Shown here: one piece after another, positions 27,647 through 36,203 of the stretch
Layout: the number at the start of each line of letters is the position of its first letter
How positions within the stretch are numbered: position 1 is the first letter of the stretch
Assembly: GCA_049603835.1 (NCBI GenBank)
Contig: JBMYSZ010000009.1
Coordinates: 1-64,000, forward strand
DNA: 64,000 bases
From: Mangrovicoccus sp049603835
GTDB lineage: Bacteria; Pseudomonadota; Alphaproteobacteria; Rhodobacterales; Rhodobacteraceae
Direction of reading: 5' to 3'
The notes under the pieces: model-generated
The model's input: the letters and a program-made list of their open reading frames with translations, nothing else
Told to the model about the DNA's origin: nothing
Databases searched by the model: none
Position numbers and translations under genes: made by a program

Positions 27647-28606
27647 TTACTCGATCAAACCGGCTTCTTTATAGTATTTCGCAGCGCCATCATGCAGCGG
27701 TGCAGACAGACCAGCAGTTGCCATAGCTTTCGGGTCGAGATTTGCGAAAGCCGGGTGCAGGCTGCGGAATTGGTCGATATTTTCCATCACGGCTTTGACC
27801 ACCTGATAGACGACCTCTTCGGACACATCCGCCGAAGTGACAAAGGTTGCGCCCACACCGAAAGTGGTCACATCCGCATCATTGCCGCGATACATGCCGC
27901 CGGGGATCGTCGCGCTACGATAGAAGGGGTTGGCCTCGATCAGTGCCGCAGTCGCATCATTTTCCACGGTCACCAGAACACTATCACAGGCAGTGGTCGC
28001 TTCTTGGATCGAGCCGGAGGGGTGGCCCACAGTGTAAACCATGGCGTCAATGTTATTGTCACACAGAGCCTGAGACTGTTCAGCTGCTTGCAGCTCAGAG
28101 GCGACTTGGAAATCATCCATAGTCCAGCCCATTTCGCCCATCAGCACTTCCATTGTGCCACGCTGGCCAGAGCCGGGATTGCCCACATTGACCCGCTTAC
28201 CCTTCAGGTCTTCGAAGGTGGAAATCCCCGCATCAGCCCGCGCGACAACAGTGAAAGGCTCGGGATGCACCGAGAAGACGGCGCGCAGCCCCTCGAAAGC
28301 GCCCTGCTCTTCGAAGCGCGATGTGCCGTTGAAAGCGTGATACTGCCAGTCAGACTGCGCCACGCCGAATTCCAGCTCGCCACCGCGGATCGCGTTGATA
28401 TTGAACACCGATCCGCCGGTGGATTCCACGCCGCAGCGGATGCCGTGCTCTTTGCGGCCACGATTCACCATACGGCAGATTGCGCCGCCGGTCGGGTAAT
28501 AAACCCCGGTCACACCACCGGTTCCGATCGAGATGAATTCTTCGGCTTGTGCTGCGCCACAGATCAGCGAAGCGGCGACGGCAGCGCCGGTCAAAAGCTT
28601 GTTCAT
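27647..28606 (-). CDS. TAXI family TRAP solute-binding protein
   Basis: A 319-residue periplasmic receptor with a Sec signal peptide (MNKLLTGAAVAASLICGAAQA, cleavage near residue 21). The mature start EEFISIGTGGVTGVYYPTGG is the TAXI hallmark, and GKRVNVGNPGSGQRGTMEVL is a second signature. It delivers a ligand, possibly glutamate-like or another organic acid, to the fused permease; TAXI ligands are poorly known and none can be named here. It is first in the leftward operon. Confidence 0.93.
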   Translation of the reverse strand: MNKLLTGAAVAASLICGAAQAEEFISIGTGGVTGVYYPTGGAICRMVNRGRKEHGIRCGVESTGGSVFNINAIRGGELEFGVAQSDWQYHAFNGTSRFEEQGAFEGLRAVFSVHPEPFTVVARADAGISTFEDLKGKRVNVGNPGSGQRGTMEVLMGEMGWTMDDFQVASELQAAEQSQALCDNNIDAMVYTVGHPSGSIQEATTACDSVLVTVENDATAALIEANPFYRSATIPGGMYRGNDADVTTFGVGATFVTSADVSEEVVYQVVKAVMENIDQFRSLHPAFANLDPKAMATAGLSAPLHDGAAKYYKEAGLIE

Positions 28607-28930
28607 TTTGTCAATTCCCTGTTATCTAGCCGCGTTTCACGTCGCAGCCTATGGTTAAGAATGGAGCACAGAAGAAAGCCAGGTCAACCCGGCTCCGCGG
28701 TTTCAAGACGTTTTTTTGTGCGACCGCCTTTTATCTAAGCTTACTAATGCCAGAGAAAATTTATTTTACTGCAAGGGCTTATGTGAAATGACACAAGGGA
28801 AACCTGCAAATTCACGTCAAATTTGCACTTTGACCAAGCGATCCGCCCGGCTCTAAGCTTGGCAAATGGGCCAAGACATGTTTCATGCCCATGGGCTTTG
28901 TAAGCCTCGGTAAATAATGAGGAGGCCTCG
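28607..28930. promoter_or_regulatory. Divergent intergenic region with 8-bp inverted repeat
   Basis: This 324-bp gap drives the TAXI/TRAP operon leftward and a sulfotransferase rightward. It is more AT-rich than its neighbours. A perfect inverted repeat, TGCAAATT (28805-28812) and AATTTGCA (28820-28827), has a 7-base spacer and is a candidate operator. The sulfotransferase ribosome-binding site GAGGAGG is at the right end. I see no RNA gene. Confidence 0.5.
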
Positions 28931-29689
28931 GTGGATCTTATTGCGCGGCTAATCGAGAATTTTAACAGCGAACAAGAGTTCAATTATAATATCCATATCA
29001 GCCCGGATTTTGGTTTTATTTATTTTTCCAATCCGATTGTCGCCTGTTCTACGCTCAAAGCCACTTTGAATATCTCCACCGCCCGTGCACTGGGTAAAGA
29101 GCTAACCTATGGGCCCGACCGCAATGTGCATGCCCGGCGTTTTGGCGTCCTTCTCACACCGCGGCAGCTGGGCTATGACGCCTTTGCCGAAATGCTGGCG
29201 AACCCCGAGGTGACAAAATTCACCTTTGTGCGGGATCCTTGGTCGCGGTTTCGCTCGGCCTTTACCAAAAAGCTTTCAACGGAATCGCCTCAGGCCAAGC
29301 GTTTGAAAGAGCGGTTAGGCATTGAGCCGGGGCAATTCATTCGCAAGGCCATAGATATCAACCAATTCGCCAAACTCGCCATGGAGGATCATTCGATACG
29401 CGATATGGATGAGCATTGGCGTTTGCAGCGCAAACAAATCTGCTACGATCTGATCCCAGATCTGCAGCTCGGGCGTCTGAAACATTTGGACGAAGATCTA
29501 TCCCAATTTATCGGCGCCAAATTGGGTGATGGCAATCTACAGCTATTTGATTTCACCGAAACCTTGTCGGAGAACACCTCAAAAAGCCGCGCCTTCCAAC
29601 CAGTTGTGGCCGAGGGTACGAAAGAACTGGTGAAACAAGCCTATGCGCAAGATTATGACATGTTGGACAAGGCGGGGATTTCTGCCTGA
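28931..29689 (+). CDS. Sulfotransferase family protein (carbohydrate type)
   Basis: A 252-residue protein resembling the Sulfotransfer_2-like family. A 5'-phosphosulfate-type loop, NPIVACSTLKATL, is near residue 37 and the 3'-phosphate motif FVRDPWSRFRSAFTKK is near residue 100. Translation starts at GTG 28931 after GAGGAGG. It is distinct from the longer sulfotransferase at 6539-7627. The acceptor is unknown; cell-surface polysaccharide is a guess. No signal peptide. Confidence 0.78.
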   Translation: MDLIARLIENFNSEQEFNYNIHISPDFGFIYFSNPIVACSTLKATLNISTARALGKELTYGPDRNVHARRFGVLLTPRQLGYDAFAEMLANPEVTKFTFVRDPWSRFRSAFTKKLSTESPQAKRLKERLGIEPGQFIRKAIDINQFAKLAMEDHSIRDMDEHWRLQRKQICYDLIPDLQLGRLKHLDEDLSQFIGAKLGDGNLQLFDFTETLSENTSKSRAFQPVVAEGTKELVKQAYAQDYDMLDKAGISA

Positions 29690-29757
29690 TCCACTGATCC
29701 GGTTACAGGGGATCCGATAAACGGGCCGCCTGTTCATCGGTCAAGAAATCCGAAGGA

Positions 29758-29844
29758 TGGTGCGGTCGAGAAGACTCGAACTTCCACGGGAGTTACCCCA
29801 CAGCGACCTCAACGCTGCGCGTCTACCAATTCCGCCACGACCGC
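29758..29844 (-). tRNA. tRNA-Leu(GAG)
   Basis: On the minus strand acceptor GCGGTCG pairs with CGACCGC, the anticodon loop TTGAGGT gives GAG, a long variable arm follows, and the T loop is GTTCGAGTC. The 3' CCA is encoded (29758-29760). Eighty-seven bases. Confidence 0.95.
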
Positions 29845-30019
29845 ACATGCCGAAAGCAGGATTGCCGTTTAGCGAAGCCTGCCGGGGATGTGAAGCGGGA
29901 AATTGCATTTTCTTGCCGTTTTTCAAACTGGCCCATTGGCGCTTGATCTATGCGCAGCGGTGGACAAGCCCCGCCCAGAGCGCTACCGAACCAAAATCAC
30001 TGAAATCCCAGGTGCGCCC

Positions 30020-30712
30020 ATGTCTGACACTTCTGACACTGCTGTGAAATCGCAATTGCGCTGGATAACCTCTGACGAGCTCATCACCTATCCCGAGGCT
30101 TTAGCGGAAATGGAGCGGATCGCAGATGGCATCGCGGCCGGGACCGAGCCCGAAACCATTTGGCTTTTGGAACATCCGCCTCTTTATACAGCCGGCACAA
30201 GTGCGCAGGAAAAAGACCTGGTCGATCCGGATCGTTTTCCGGTTTATCCCACAAAGCGCGGCGGCCAATATACCTATCACGGTCCGGGTCAGCGGGTGGC
30301 TTATGTGATGTTGGATCTGTCCAAACGCGGCAAAGATGTGCGGCGCTTTGTGGCTCAGGTCGAGGATTGGGTTATCGCGACTTTGGCCGAGTTCAATATC
30401 AAAGGCGAAAAGCGCGACGGCCGCGTTGGGGTTTGGGTGGTGCGCCAAGATCGGCCCATGGGCCCTGACGGTCAACCCGCCGAGGATAAGATCGCCGCTA
30501 TTGGCTTGCGCATCCGCAAATGGGTCAGCTTCCATGGATTGTCGATAAATGTGGAGCCAGAGCTAGAGCATTTCACCGGCATTGTGCCTTGTGGCATCAC
30601 CCAGCATGGTGTGACCAGCTTGGTGGATCTGGGTTTGCCCGTGACCATGGTGGATGTGGATATAGCCCTGCGCCAGAGCTTTGAAAAAGTATTTGGCGAG
30701 GACGAGCGCTAA
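30020..30712 (+). CDS. lipB: Octanoyltransferase (lipoyl(octanoyl) transferase)
   Basis: Transfers octanoyl from acyl carrier protein to lipoyl domains, the first step of lipoate synthesis. It contains RGGQYTYHGPGQRVAYVMLDL, the thioether Cys in VPCGITQHGVTSL and a conserved Lys-containing KIAAIGLRIRKWVSFHG. The start at 30020 (MSDTSDTAVKSQ) follows AGGTG; the frame is open upstream to 29903 without family similarity. Length 230 residues is normal. Its stop is four bases from the convergent EamA gene. Confidence 0.95.
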   Translation: MSDTSDTAVKSQLRWITSDELITYPEALAEMERIADGIAAGTEPETIWLLEHPPLYTAGTSAQEKDLVDPDRFPVYPTKRGGQYTYHGPGQRVAYVMLDLSKRGKDVRRFVAQVEDWVIATLAEFNIKGEKRDGRVGVWVVRQDRPMGPDGQPAEDKIAAIGLRIRKWVSFHGLSINVEPELEHFTGIVPCGITQHGVTSLVDLGLPVTMVDVDIALRQSFEKVFGEDER

Positions 30713-30716
30713 ATCT

Positions 30717-31604
30717 CTATTTCCCACGCCCGCCTAGGATCAGCGCCGCCAAAATCAGCGCGGCGCCGCTCAGCTGGCCCCAGCCAATGCCTTCGCCCAG
30801 AAAGATAAAGGCGAGCGCGATGGAAAAGACCGGCATCAGGTTCAGGAATAGCCCTGCACTATCCGGCCCCACGCCTTTGACCCCATAGCCCCAAGCGATA
30901 AAGGCCAGCAGCGCCGCGCCCAAGCCCACATAAAGAATGCCGATCCAGACCTGCGCAGGAAATTGCGCCATGGGAACAGTGGGGCTAATCAGCCACAAGC
31001 TCCAAAGCAGCGGCACCCCAACCAGCATAGAGGCAAAAAGCGTGACATCGCCAGGCAGCTCTTTCGGTGTGGCGCGCAGCAATTGGGTGTAGATTGTCCA
31101 ACAGGTCACCGCCCCCAAAAGCCATAGATCCCCCTGCCCCAAATCAAAGGCCAGCACAGCGCGCGGGTCGCCATTGCCCAAAAGCGTCGCAACCCCCAGC
31201 AGCGACAGGGCAAGAGCCGCGATTCGCCGAGGCGTCAGACTGCCTTTGCCCAAAAGCGCCGAGCTGGCCACGATCAGCAAAGGGGTCACCGCCAGCAGCA
31301 GCACGGAATTGGCCACCGGCGTTGTGCGCAGCGCCGTATAAAGCGCGAATTGAAACCCAACGACGCCTGTTGCCGCCATGGCCAGAATCAGCCGCCAATG
31401 GAACATAGCAAGCCGCCATTTTTTGCGAAAACTCCCCATGGCTAAGGGCGCAAAGACGATCAAAGCCAGGCTCCAGCGCAGAGCATTTAGGCTGGCGGGG
31501 TCAATTTCCCCCCGCATAGCGCGACCGACCACAAAATTCCCGGACCAAAGCAGGCAGGCCAGCACCAAAGCCGCTTTGGCGCGGATCATACGATCTTTGG
31601 TCAT
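30717..31604 (-). CDS. DMT superfamily transporter (EamA domains)
   Basis: A 295-residue inner-membrane protein with ten predicted helices in two EamA repeats, typical of drug/metabolite exporters such as the RhaT/YdcZ-like group. The N-terminal helix has LACLLWSGNFVVGRAM and the C-terminal repeat GVGPDSAGLFLNLMPVFSIALA. Substrate unknown. It is convergent with lipB and divergent from ctaD. Confidence 0.88.
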   Translation of the reverse strand: MTKDRMIRAKAALVLACLLWSGNFVVGRAMRGEIDPASLNALRWSLALIVFAPLAMGSFRKKWRLAMFHWRLILAMAATGVVGFQFALYTALRTTPVANSVLLLAVTPLLIVASSALLGKGSLTPRRIAALALSLLGVATLLGNGDPRAVLAFDLGQGDLWLLGAVTCWTIYTQLLRATPKELPGDVTLFASMLVGVPLLWSLWLISPTVPMAQFPAQVWIGILYVGLGAALLAFIAWGYGVKGVGPDSAGLFLNLMPVFSIALAFIFLGEGIGWGQLSGAALILAALILGGRGK

Positions 31605-32014
31605 CCGGCGGCTCCTTAAGATTCTCGCGCTTTAACTATGCGGCCTAATTCGCGCGAAGCCCCGCCACCTGCAATCCCTTGACGCAAAGTACAGCGGTGA
31701 GAGCTCTCAAATACGACTAATTGCTCAACTTTTGCGGCACAGCGAAGGAAGTCAGGCGGAATTTGCCCAAATATGGCGAAAAACTGAGGTAAATTCGCAG
31801 TTTCCACGCGAGAAAAGAACAAATTTCCACTCTTGACCTATTCAAAATGACACGGATCAAAGGGGAACTGCGACAAAACAGACCAAATTCTTTTGCATCC
31901 ACCCAAAGGATTAGTTTGTCGCACTGCGAAAGACAGGCTAGACACCTAGCAATAGCCCATAACGACCCGCTCAATGCGGGCACTTACTTTTTTGCTCTAC
32001 CGGAGGCATCCCGA
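31605..32014. promoter_or_regulatory. ctaD upstream region with operator-like repeat and leader hairpin
   Basis: This 410-bp divergent gap holds a perfect 9-bp inverted repeat, TGCGACAAA (31869-31877) and TTTGTCGCA (31915-31923). A promoter candidate has -35 TTGTCG (31916-31921), a 17-bp spacer and -10 TAGACA (31939-31944), its -35 lying inside the right arm. A short hairpin CCCGC/GCGGG (31966-31980) followed by a T run precedes the GGAGG before ctaD. No gene is evident in the gap. Confidence 0.5.
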
Positions 32015-33688
32015 ATGGCAGACGCAAGCCTGACCCACCATGAGGAGGACACCCGCGGGTGGTTTACGCGGTGGTTCATGTCCACTAATCACAAAGACAT
32101 CGGTGTCTTGTATCTATTCACAGCAGGCGTCGTCGGTTTTATCGCCGTCGCTCTGACCGTGTATATGCGACTAGAACTGATGCATCCTGGCGTTCAGTAT
32201 ATGTGCCTTGAGGGGGCACGTTTCTTGATCCCTGGATCCCCTGAGAATTGTACCCCGAACGGCCATCTATGGAATGTGATGATCACTTATCACGGCGTCC
32301 TGATGATGTTCTTCGTGGTGATCCCGGCCCTTTTCGGCGGTTTTGGCAACTATTTCATGCCGCTGATGATCGGTGCGCCGGATATGGCCTTTCCGCGCCT
32401 GAATAACTTGTCTTACTGGCTCTATGTGGCTGGTGTGTCCCTGGGCGTCGCTTCGATGCTAAGCCCTGGCGGTAATAGCCAGCTTGGTTCTGGGGTTGGT
32501 TGGGTTCTTTACCCGCCGCTTTCGACCTCTGAGGCTGGTATGTCCATGGATCTGGCGATCTTTGCGGTCCATGTGTCTGGCGCCTCATCGATCCTGGGTG
32601 CGATCAATATCATCACCACCTTCTTGAATATGCGCGCACCGGGCATGACCCTGCATAAAGTGCCGCTTTTCCCCTGGTCGATCTTTGTCACTGCTTGGTT
32701 GATTCTGCTGTCTCTGCCGGTTCTGGCAGGCGCGATCACCATGCTGCTTACAGACCGCAATTTTGGCACGACCTTCTTCCAGCCGGAAGGCGGTGGTGAC
32801 CCAGTGCTGTATCAGCATATCCTATGGTTCTTTGGCCATCCGGAAGTGTATATCATCATCCTGCCTGGCTTTGGTCTGATTTCCCATGTGATTGCGACCT
32901 TCTCGAAAAAGCCGATCTTTGGCTATCTGCCGATGGTTTACGCGATGGTGGCAATCGGCGTTCTGGGCTTTGTGGTCTGGGCGCACCATATGTACACGGT
33001 CGGTCTGAGCCTGAGCCAGCAGTCTTACTTTATGTTGGCCACTATGGTGATCGCGGTCCCCACTGGGGTGAAGGTCTTTAGCTGGATCGCCACTATGTGG
33101 GGCGGCTCTATCGAGTTCCGCGTGCCAATGCTTTGGGCCTTTGGCTTCCTCTTCCTCTTCACCATTGGCGGCGTGACCGGCGTGGTGCTGAGCCAAGCGG
33201 GTGTCGACCGGGCTTTCCATGACACTTACTATGTTGTGGCGCATTTCCACTATGTGATGTCGCTGGGCGCGGTGTTCTGTATCTTTGCTGGCATCTATTA
33301 CTGGATCGGCAAAATGAGCGGCCGCCAATATCCCGAGACCCTGGGCAAGATCCATTTCTGGATGATGTTTATCGGTGCCAATCTGACCTTCTTCCCCCAG
33401 CACTTCCTGGGTCTGCAAGGCATGCCGCGCCGCTATATCGACTATCCAGAGGCCTTTGCCACTTGGAACTTTGTCAGCTCCATGGGCGCTTTCCTGGCCT
33501 TCGCATCCTTCCTGCTCTTTATCTACATCATCTATGTGACCCTGACCAAAGGCGCGAAGGTGACCGACGATAACTACTGGAATGAATATGCGGATACCCT
33601 GGAATGGACCATTCCGACCCCGCCGCCAGAGCATACTTTCGAAACTCTGCCAAAGCAGAGCGACTGGGATAAGGGCCACGCGCATTAA
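32015..33688 (+). CDS. ctaD: Cytochrome c oxidase subunit I (aa3-type)
   Basis: The catalytic subunit of the terminal oxidase, reducing oxygen with haem a, haem a3 and CuB and pumping protons. There are twelve membrane helices. Key parts are WFMSTNHKDIGVLYL at the N-terminus, WFFGHPEVYI (CuB/cross-linked His-Tyr helix), VWAHHMYTVG and AHFHYVMSLGAVF (haem ligands). The start at 32015 follows GGAGGC; the open frame to 31847 covers the promoter. Length is 557 residues. Subunits II and III are not in the window, the usual split arrangement in Rhodobacterales. Confidence 0.97.
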   Translation: MADASLTHHEEDTRGWFTRWFMSTNHKDIGVLYLFTAGVVGFIAVALTVYMRLELMHPGVQYMCLEGARFLIPGSPENCTPNGHLWNVMITYHGVLMMFFVVIPALFGGFGNYFMPLMIGAPDMAFPRLNNLSYWLYVAGVSLGVASMLSPGGNSQLGSGVGWVLYPPLSTSEAGMSMDLAIFAVHVSGASSILGAINIITTFLNMRAPGMTLHKVPLFPWSIFVTAWLILLSLPVLAGAITMLLTDRNFGTTFFQPEGGGDPVLYQHILWFFGHPEVYIIILPGFGLISHVIATFSKKPIFGYLPMVYAMVAIGVLGFVVWAHHMYTVGLSLSQQSYFMLATMVIAVPTGVKVFSWIATMWGGSIEFRVPMLWAFGFLFLFTIGGVTGVVLSQAGVDRAFHDTYYVVAHFHYVMSLGAVFCIFAGIYYWIGKMSGRQYPETLGKIHFWMMFIGANLTFFPQHFLGLQGMPRRYIDYPEAFATWNFVSSMGAFLAFASFLLFIYIIYVTLTKGAKVTDDNYWNEYADTLEWTIPTPPPEHTFETLPKQSDWDKGHAH

Positions 33689-33694
33689 ATTGCG

Positions 33695-34255
33695 ATGCCT
33701 TATCACTGGCGAACAGATACCGGCGAAGCCCCCGATCTTTCGGGGGCTTCTGCCTTTCATGCCCAAGGCGATGCGCCGCTAGCGCGTCTGCAATTAACCG
33801 CGCATCAATCCCTTAGCCCTAAAGGCTTTGTGATATTTATCGGCGCGAGCTTTGCCCTGATCTTGGTGCCGCTTTTGGCCGTGCTTGGCACGAATGTGTT
33901 TTGGGTGCTGCTCATCCCCATGATGGCAGCTTTGGCAGCGATTTGGTGGGCGTTGAAACGCTCTTGGCGCGACCGGAATATCATCGAGGATCTGGTGATT
34001 TGGTCGGATCGGTTGGAACTGCATCATCGCCAACCCAATGGCGAAGCTCTAAGCTGGATCGGCAACCCCTATTGGGTGATGCCCCATATGCATACCAAAC
34101 GCGGGCCGCACCGCCATTATATCACCCTGACCGGGGGCGAAGACGGCCGTGAGGTTGAGATTGGCAGTTTTCTCGCAGAGGAAGAGCGCATCACCCTATT
34201 CCCAGAGCTGGAATTAGTGATCTCTCAAGCAGCGATGCTCAACGCCCCGGTTTAA
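33695..34255 (+). CDS. DUF2244 membrane protein
   Basis: A 186-residue protein with two central membrane helices (about residues 45-85) and cytoplasmic flanks containing WIGNPYWVMPHMHTKRGPHRHYITL. It matches the DUF2244 family found beside oxidase genes in alphaproteobacteria. It starts six bases after ctaD and is likely co-transcribed; a role in oxidase assembly is inferred from context only. Confidence 0.82.
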   Translation: MPYHWRTDTGEAPDLSGASAFHAQGDAPLARLQLTAHQSLSPKGFVIFIGASFALILVPLLAVLGTNVFWVLLIPMMAALAAIWWALKRSWRDRNIIEDLVIWSDRLELHHRQPNGEALSWIGNPYWVMPHMHTKRGPHRHYITLTGGEDGREVEIGSFLAEEERITLFPELELVISQAAMLNAPV

Positions 34256-34363
34256 AGCGCTGCACAGCGAGGCGCAGCGCCTTTCGCTTGCGGGCAATCC
34301 TTTCACCAAGCATTGCCGCATAGCGCTGACGCGATGGCGAAACCTCTCAGCAGCGCGCTGGCT

Positions 34364-34828
34364 TTAGCCGAGTCGCGCGCGGACCATGGGGCCGACCTTA
34401 CCGAAATCCATCTGGCCGGTATATTTCGCTTTTAGAATGGCCATAACCTTGCCCATATCGCGAATAGACGTCGCCCCAGCCTCAGCGATTGCTTTTTCCA
34501 CCGCGGTGGCCTGGGCCTCTTCGGAAAGCTTTGCGGGCAGGAATTCTTCGATTACCGAGATCTCTTCGCGTTCCTTCTCGGCCAGTTCGAGCCGCCCACC
34601 TTCTTCATAGGCATTAGCGCTTTCTTGCCGCTGTTTGACCATTTTGCCCAGAATTCCCAGGATCTTGTCATCCGCCAGCTGCGCCTCTTCGGCTTCGGCA
34701 TCGGCGCGCAGAGCAATTTCCATATCCTTAATGGCGGCATTGATCAGCCGCAGGGTCGATAGGCGTCCAGCATCTTTGTCGCGCATTGCCTGTTTTAAGC
34801 TTTGCGCCACCCGCGCTTTCAATTCCAT
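34364..34828 (-). CDS. GatB/YqeY domain-containing protein
   Basis: A 154-residue YqeY-type protein: an N-terminal helical part (MELKARVAQSLKQAMRDKD) and a C-terminal tail domain like that of GatB (ISVIEEFLPAKLSEEAQ). Free-standing YqeY proteins are thought to interact with tRNA or amidotransferases; exact function is unknown. The start at 34828 follows GAGAG; ATG 34894 would extend into the carA promoter. It is divergent from carA. Confidence 0.88.
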   Translation of the reverse strand: MELKARVAQSLKQAMRDKDAGRLSTLRLINAAIKDMEIALRADAEAEEAQLADDKILGILGKMVKQRQESANAYEEGGRLELAEKEREEISVIEEFLPAKLSEEAQATAVEKAIAEAGATSIRDMGKVMAILKAKYTGQMDFGKVGPMVRARLG

Positions 34829-34957
34829 ATCGCTGCTCTCTTTTCGCTCTGTGACTGGTCGCGGCGCTATACTAGCCGCAATGTAATCTGGCAAGCCCGC
34901 TTGACCCCGCGCTCTGGTGCAACTAGCGTCCGCTCGGTTTTGCTAGAGGAGTCGCCA

Positions 34958-36097
34958 ATGTCCCGCCCCACCGCATGTCTTGCCCTTGCTGATGGTACTG
35001 TTTTCATGGGGTATGGTTTAGGGGCCGAAGGCTTGGTGTCCGCCGAGCTGTGCTTCAACACCGCCATGACCGGTTATCAAGAAATCATGACAGACCCGTC
35101 TTATGCCGGGCAAATCGTGACTTTCACCTTCCCCCATATTGGTAATGTTGGGGTAAACCCCGAAGATGATGAAACCGCTGACCCGGTCGCAGCCGGTATG
35201 GTAGTGAAATGGGATCCGACCGAGCCCTCGAATTGGCGCGCCACAGAGCGGTTGACGGACTGGCTGGCCGCGCGCAATCGGATCGGCATTGGCGGCATCG
35301 ATACCCGCCGTCTGACCCGCGCTATCCGGGCCCAGGGATCGCCGCATGTGGCTTTGGCCCATGATCCGTCAGGCAATTTCGATATTGAGGCCCTGGTTGC
35401 TAAGGCCCGGTCTTTTGAAGGCCTGTTGGGTCGCGATTTGGCGGCCGAGGTCACTTGCGCCCAGTCTTACCAATGGAGCGAAGGCCGCTGGAGCTGGGGT
35501 ACCGGCTTTGAAGAGGCAGCAAATCGTAATCGCAAAGTTGTGGCCGTGGATTACGGCGCCAAACGCAATATCCTGCGCTGCTTGGCCCAGGCGGGCTGTG
35601 ACGTAACAGTGATGCCCGCAACATCCACCGCAGAGGATATTCTGGCGCAAAACCCAGATGGTGTTTTTCTGTCAAATGGCCCCGGCGACCCGGCAGCGAC
35701 CGGTGCTTACGCGGTACCGATGATCAAGAAAATCGTTAACGAAACCGATCTGCCAGTCTTTGGGATTTGCTTGGGCCATCAGATGTTGGCTTTGGCTTTG
35801 GGCGCAAAAACCATCAAAATGAATCACGGCCATCACGGCGCCAACCACCCGGTCAAAGACCTGGAAACTGGCAAGGTTGAGATCACATCGATGAATCACG
35901 GCTTCACCGTGGATAGCCAATCTCTGCCGGAAAATGTTGTGGAAACTCATCGGTCTTTGTTCGATGGGTCCAATTGCGGCATTCGTCTCGCGGATCGTCC
36001 GGTGTTTTCGGTACAGTATCACCCAGAGGCAAGCCCAGGCCCGCAAGACAGTTTCTATCTGTTTGAGCGCTTCCATGCGGCCATGTCAGGGTCATGA
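34958..36097 (+). CDS. carA: Carbamoyl-phosphate synthase small subunit
   Basis: The glutaminase subunit that feeds ammonia to CarB for carbamoyl phosphate, used in pyrimidine and arginine synthesis. The class I amidotransferase triad is visible: Cys in VFGICLGHQMLAL, and His/Glu in QYHPEASPGPQDS. The N-terminal CarA domain includes MTGYQEIMTDPSYAGQIVTFT. The start at 34958 follows AGAGGA. Length is 379 residues. carB is not in the window. Confidence 0.97.
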   Translation: MSRPTACLALADGTVFMGYGLGAEGLVSAELCFNTAMTGYQEIMTDPSYAGQIVTFTFPHIGNVGVNPEDDETADPVAAGMVVKWDPTEPSNWRATERLTDWLAARNRIGIGGIDTRRLTRAIRAQGSPHVALAHDPSGNFDIEALVAKARSFEGLLGRDLAAEVTCAQSYQWSEGRWSWGTGFEEAANRNRKVVAVDYGAKRNILRCLAQAGCDVTVMPATSTAEDILAQNPDGVFLSNGPGDPAATGAYAVPMIKKIVNETDLPVFGICLGHQMLALALGAKTIKMNHGHHGANHPVKDLETGKVEITSMNHGFTVDSQSLPENVVETHRSLFDGSNCGIRLADRPVFSVQYHPEASPGPQDSFYLFERFHAAMSGS

Positions 36098-36140
36098 TTT
36101 CCTGACAAACTGCCAAAATCTTTAGGCAAATACCGCATGG

Positions 36141-36156
36141 TTAAGTCCAGCTTAAC
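36141..36156 (+). promoter_or_regulatory. Perfect CtrA-consensus site upstream of the glycosyltransferase
   Basis: TTAA-GTCCAGC-TTAAC fits TTAA-N7-TTAAC exactly, 47 bp before the start codon at 36204. It also lies within a 9-bp inverted repeat (ATGGTTAAG and CTTAACCAT, 5-base spacer). CtrA control is inferred. Confidence 0.65.
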
Positions 36157-36203
36157 CATACTTATCTGATTTTAGGGGTCCAAGCTGCAGCGATAAGGTT
36201 GCT

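Noticed and set aside
29757..30047. Plus-strand reading frame starting MVRSRRLELPRE
   Set aside because: Its beginning is the complement of tRNA-Leu and the rest overlaps the lipB leader and start.
32822..33766. 314-codon antisense frame over ctaD
   Set aside because: Shadow of the conserved ctaD frame; His-rich composition reflects complement codons.
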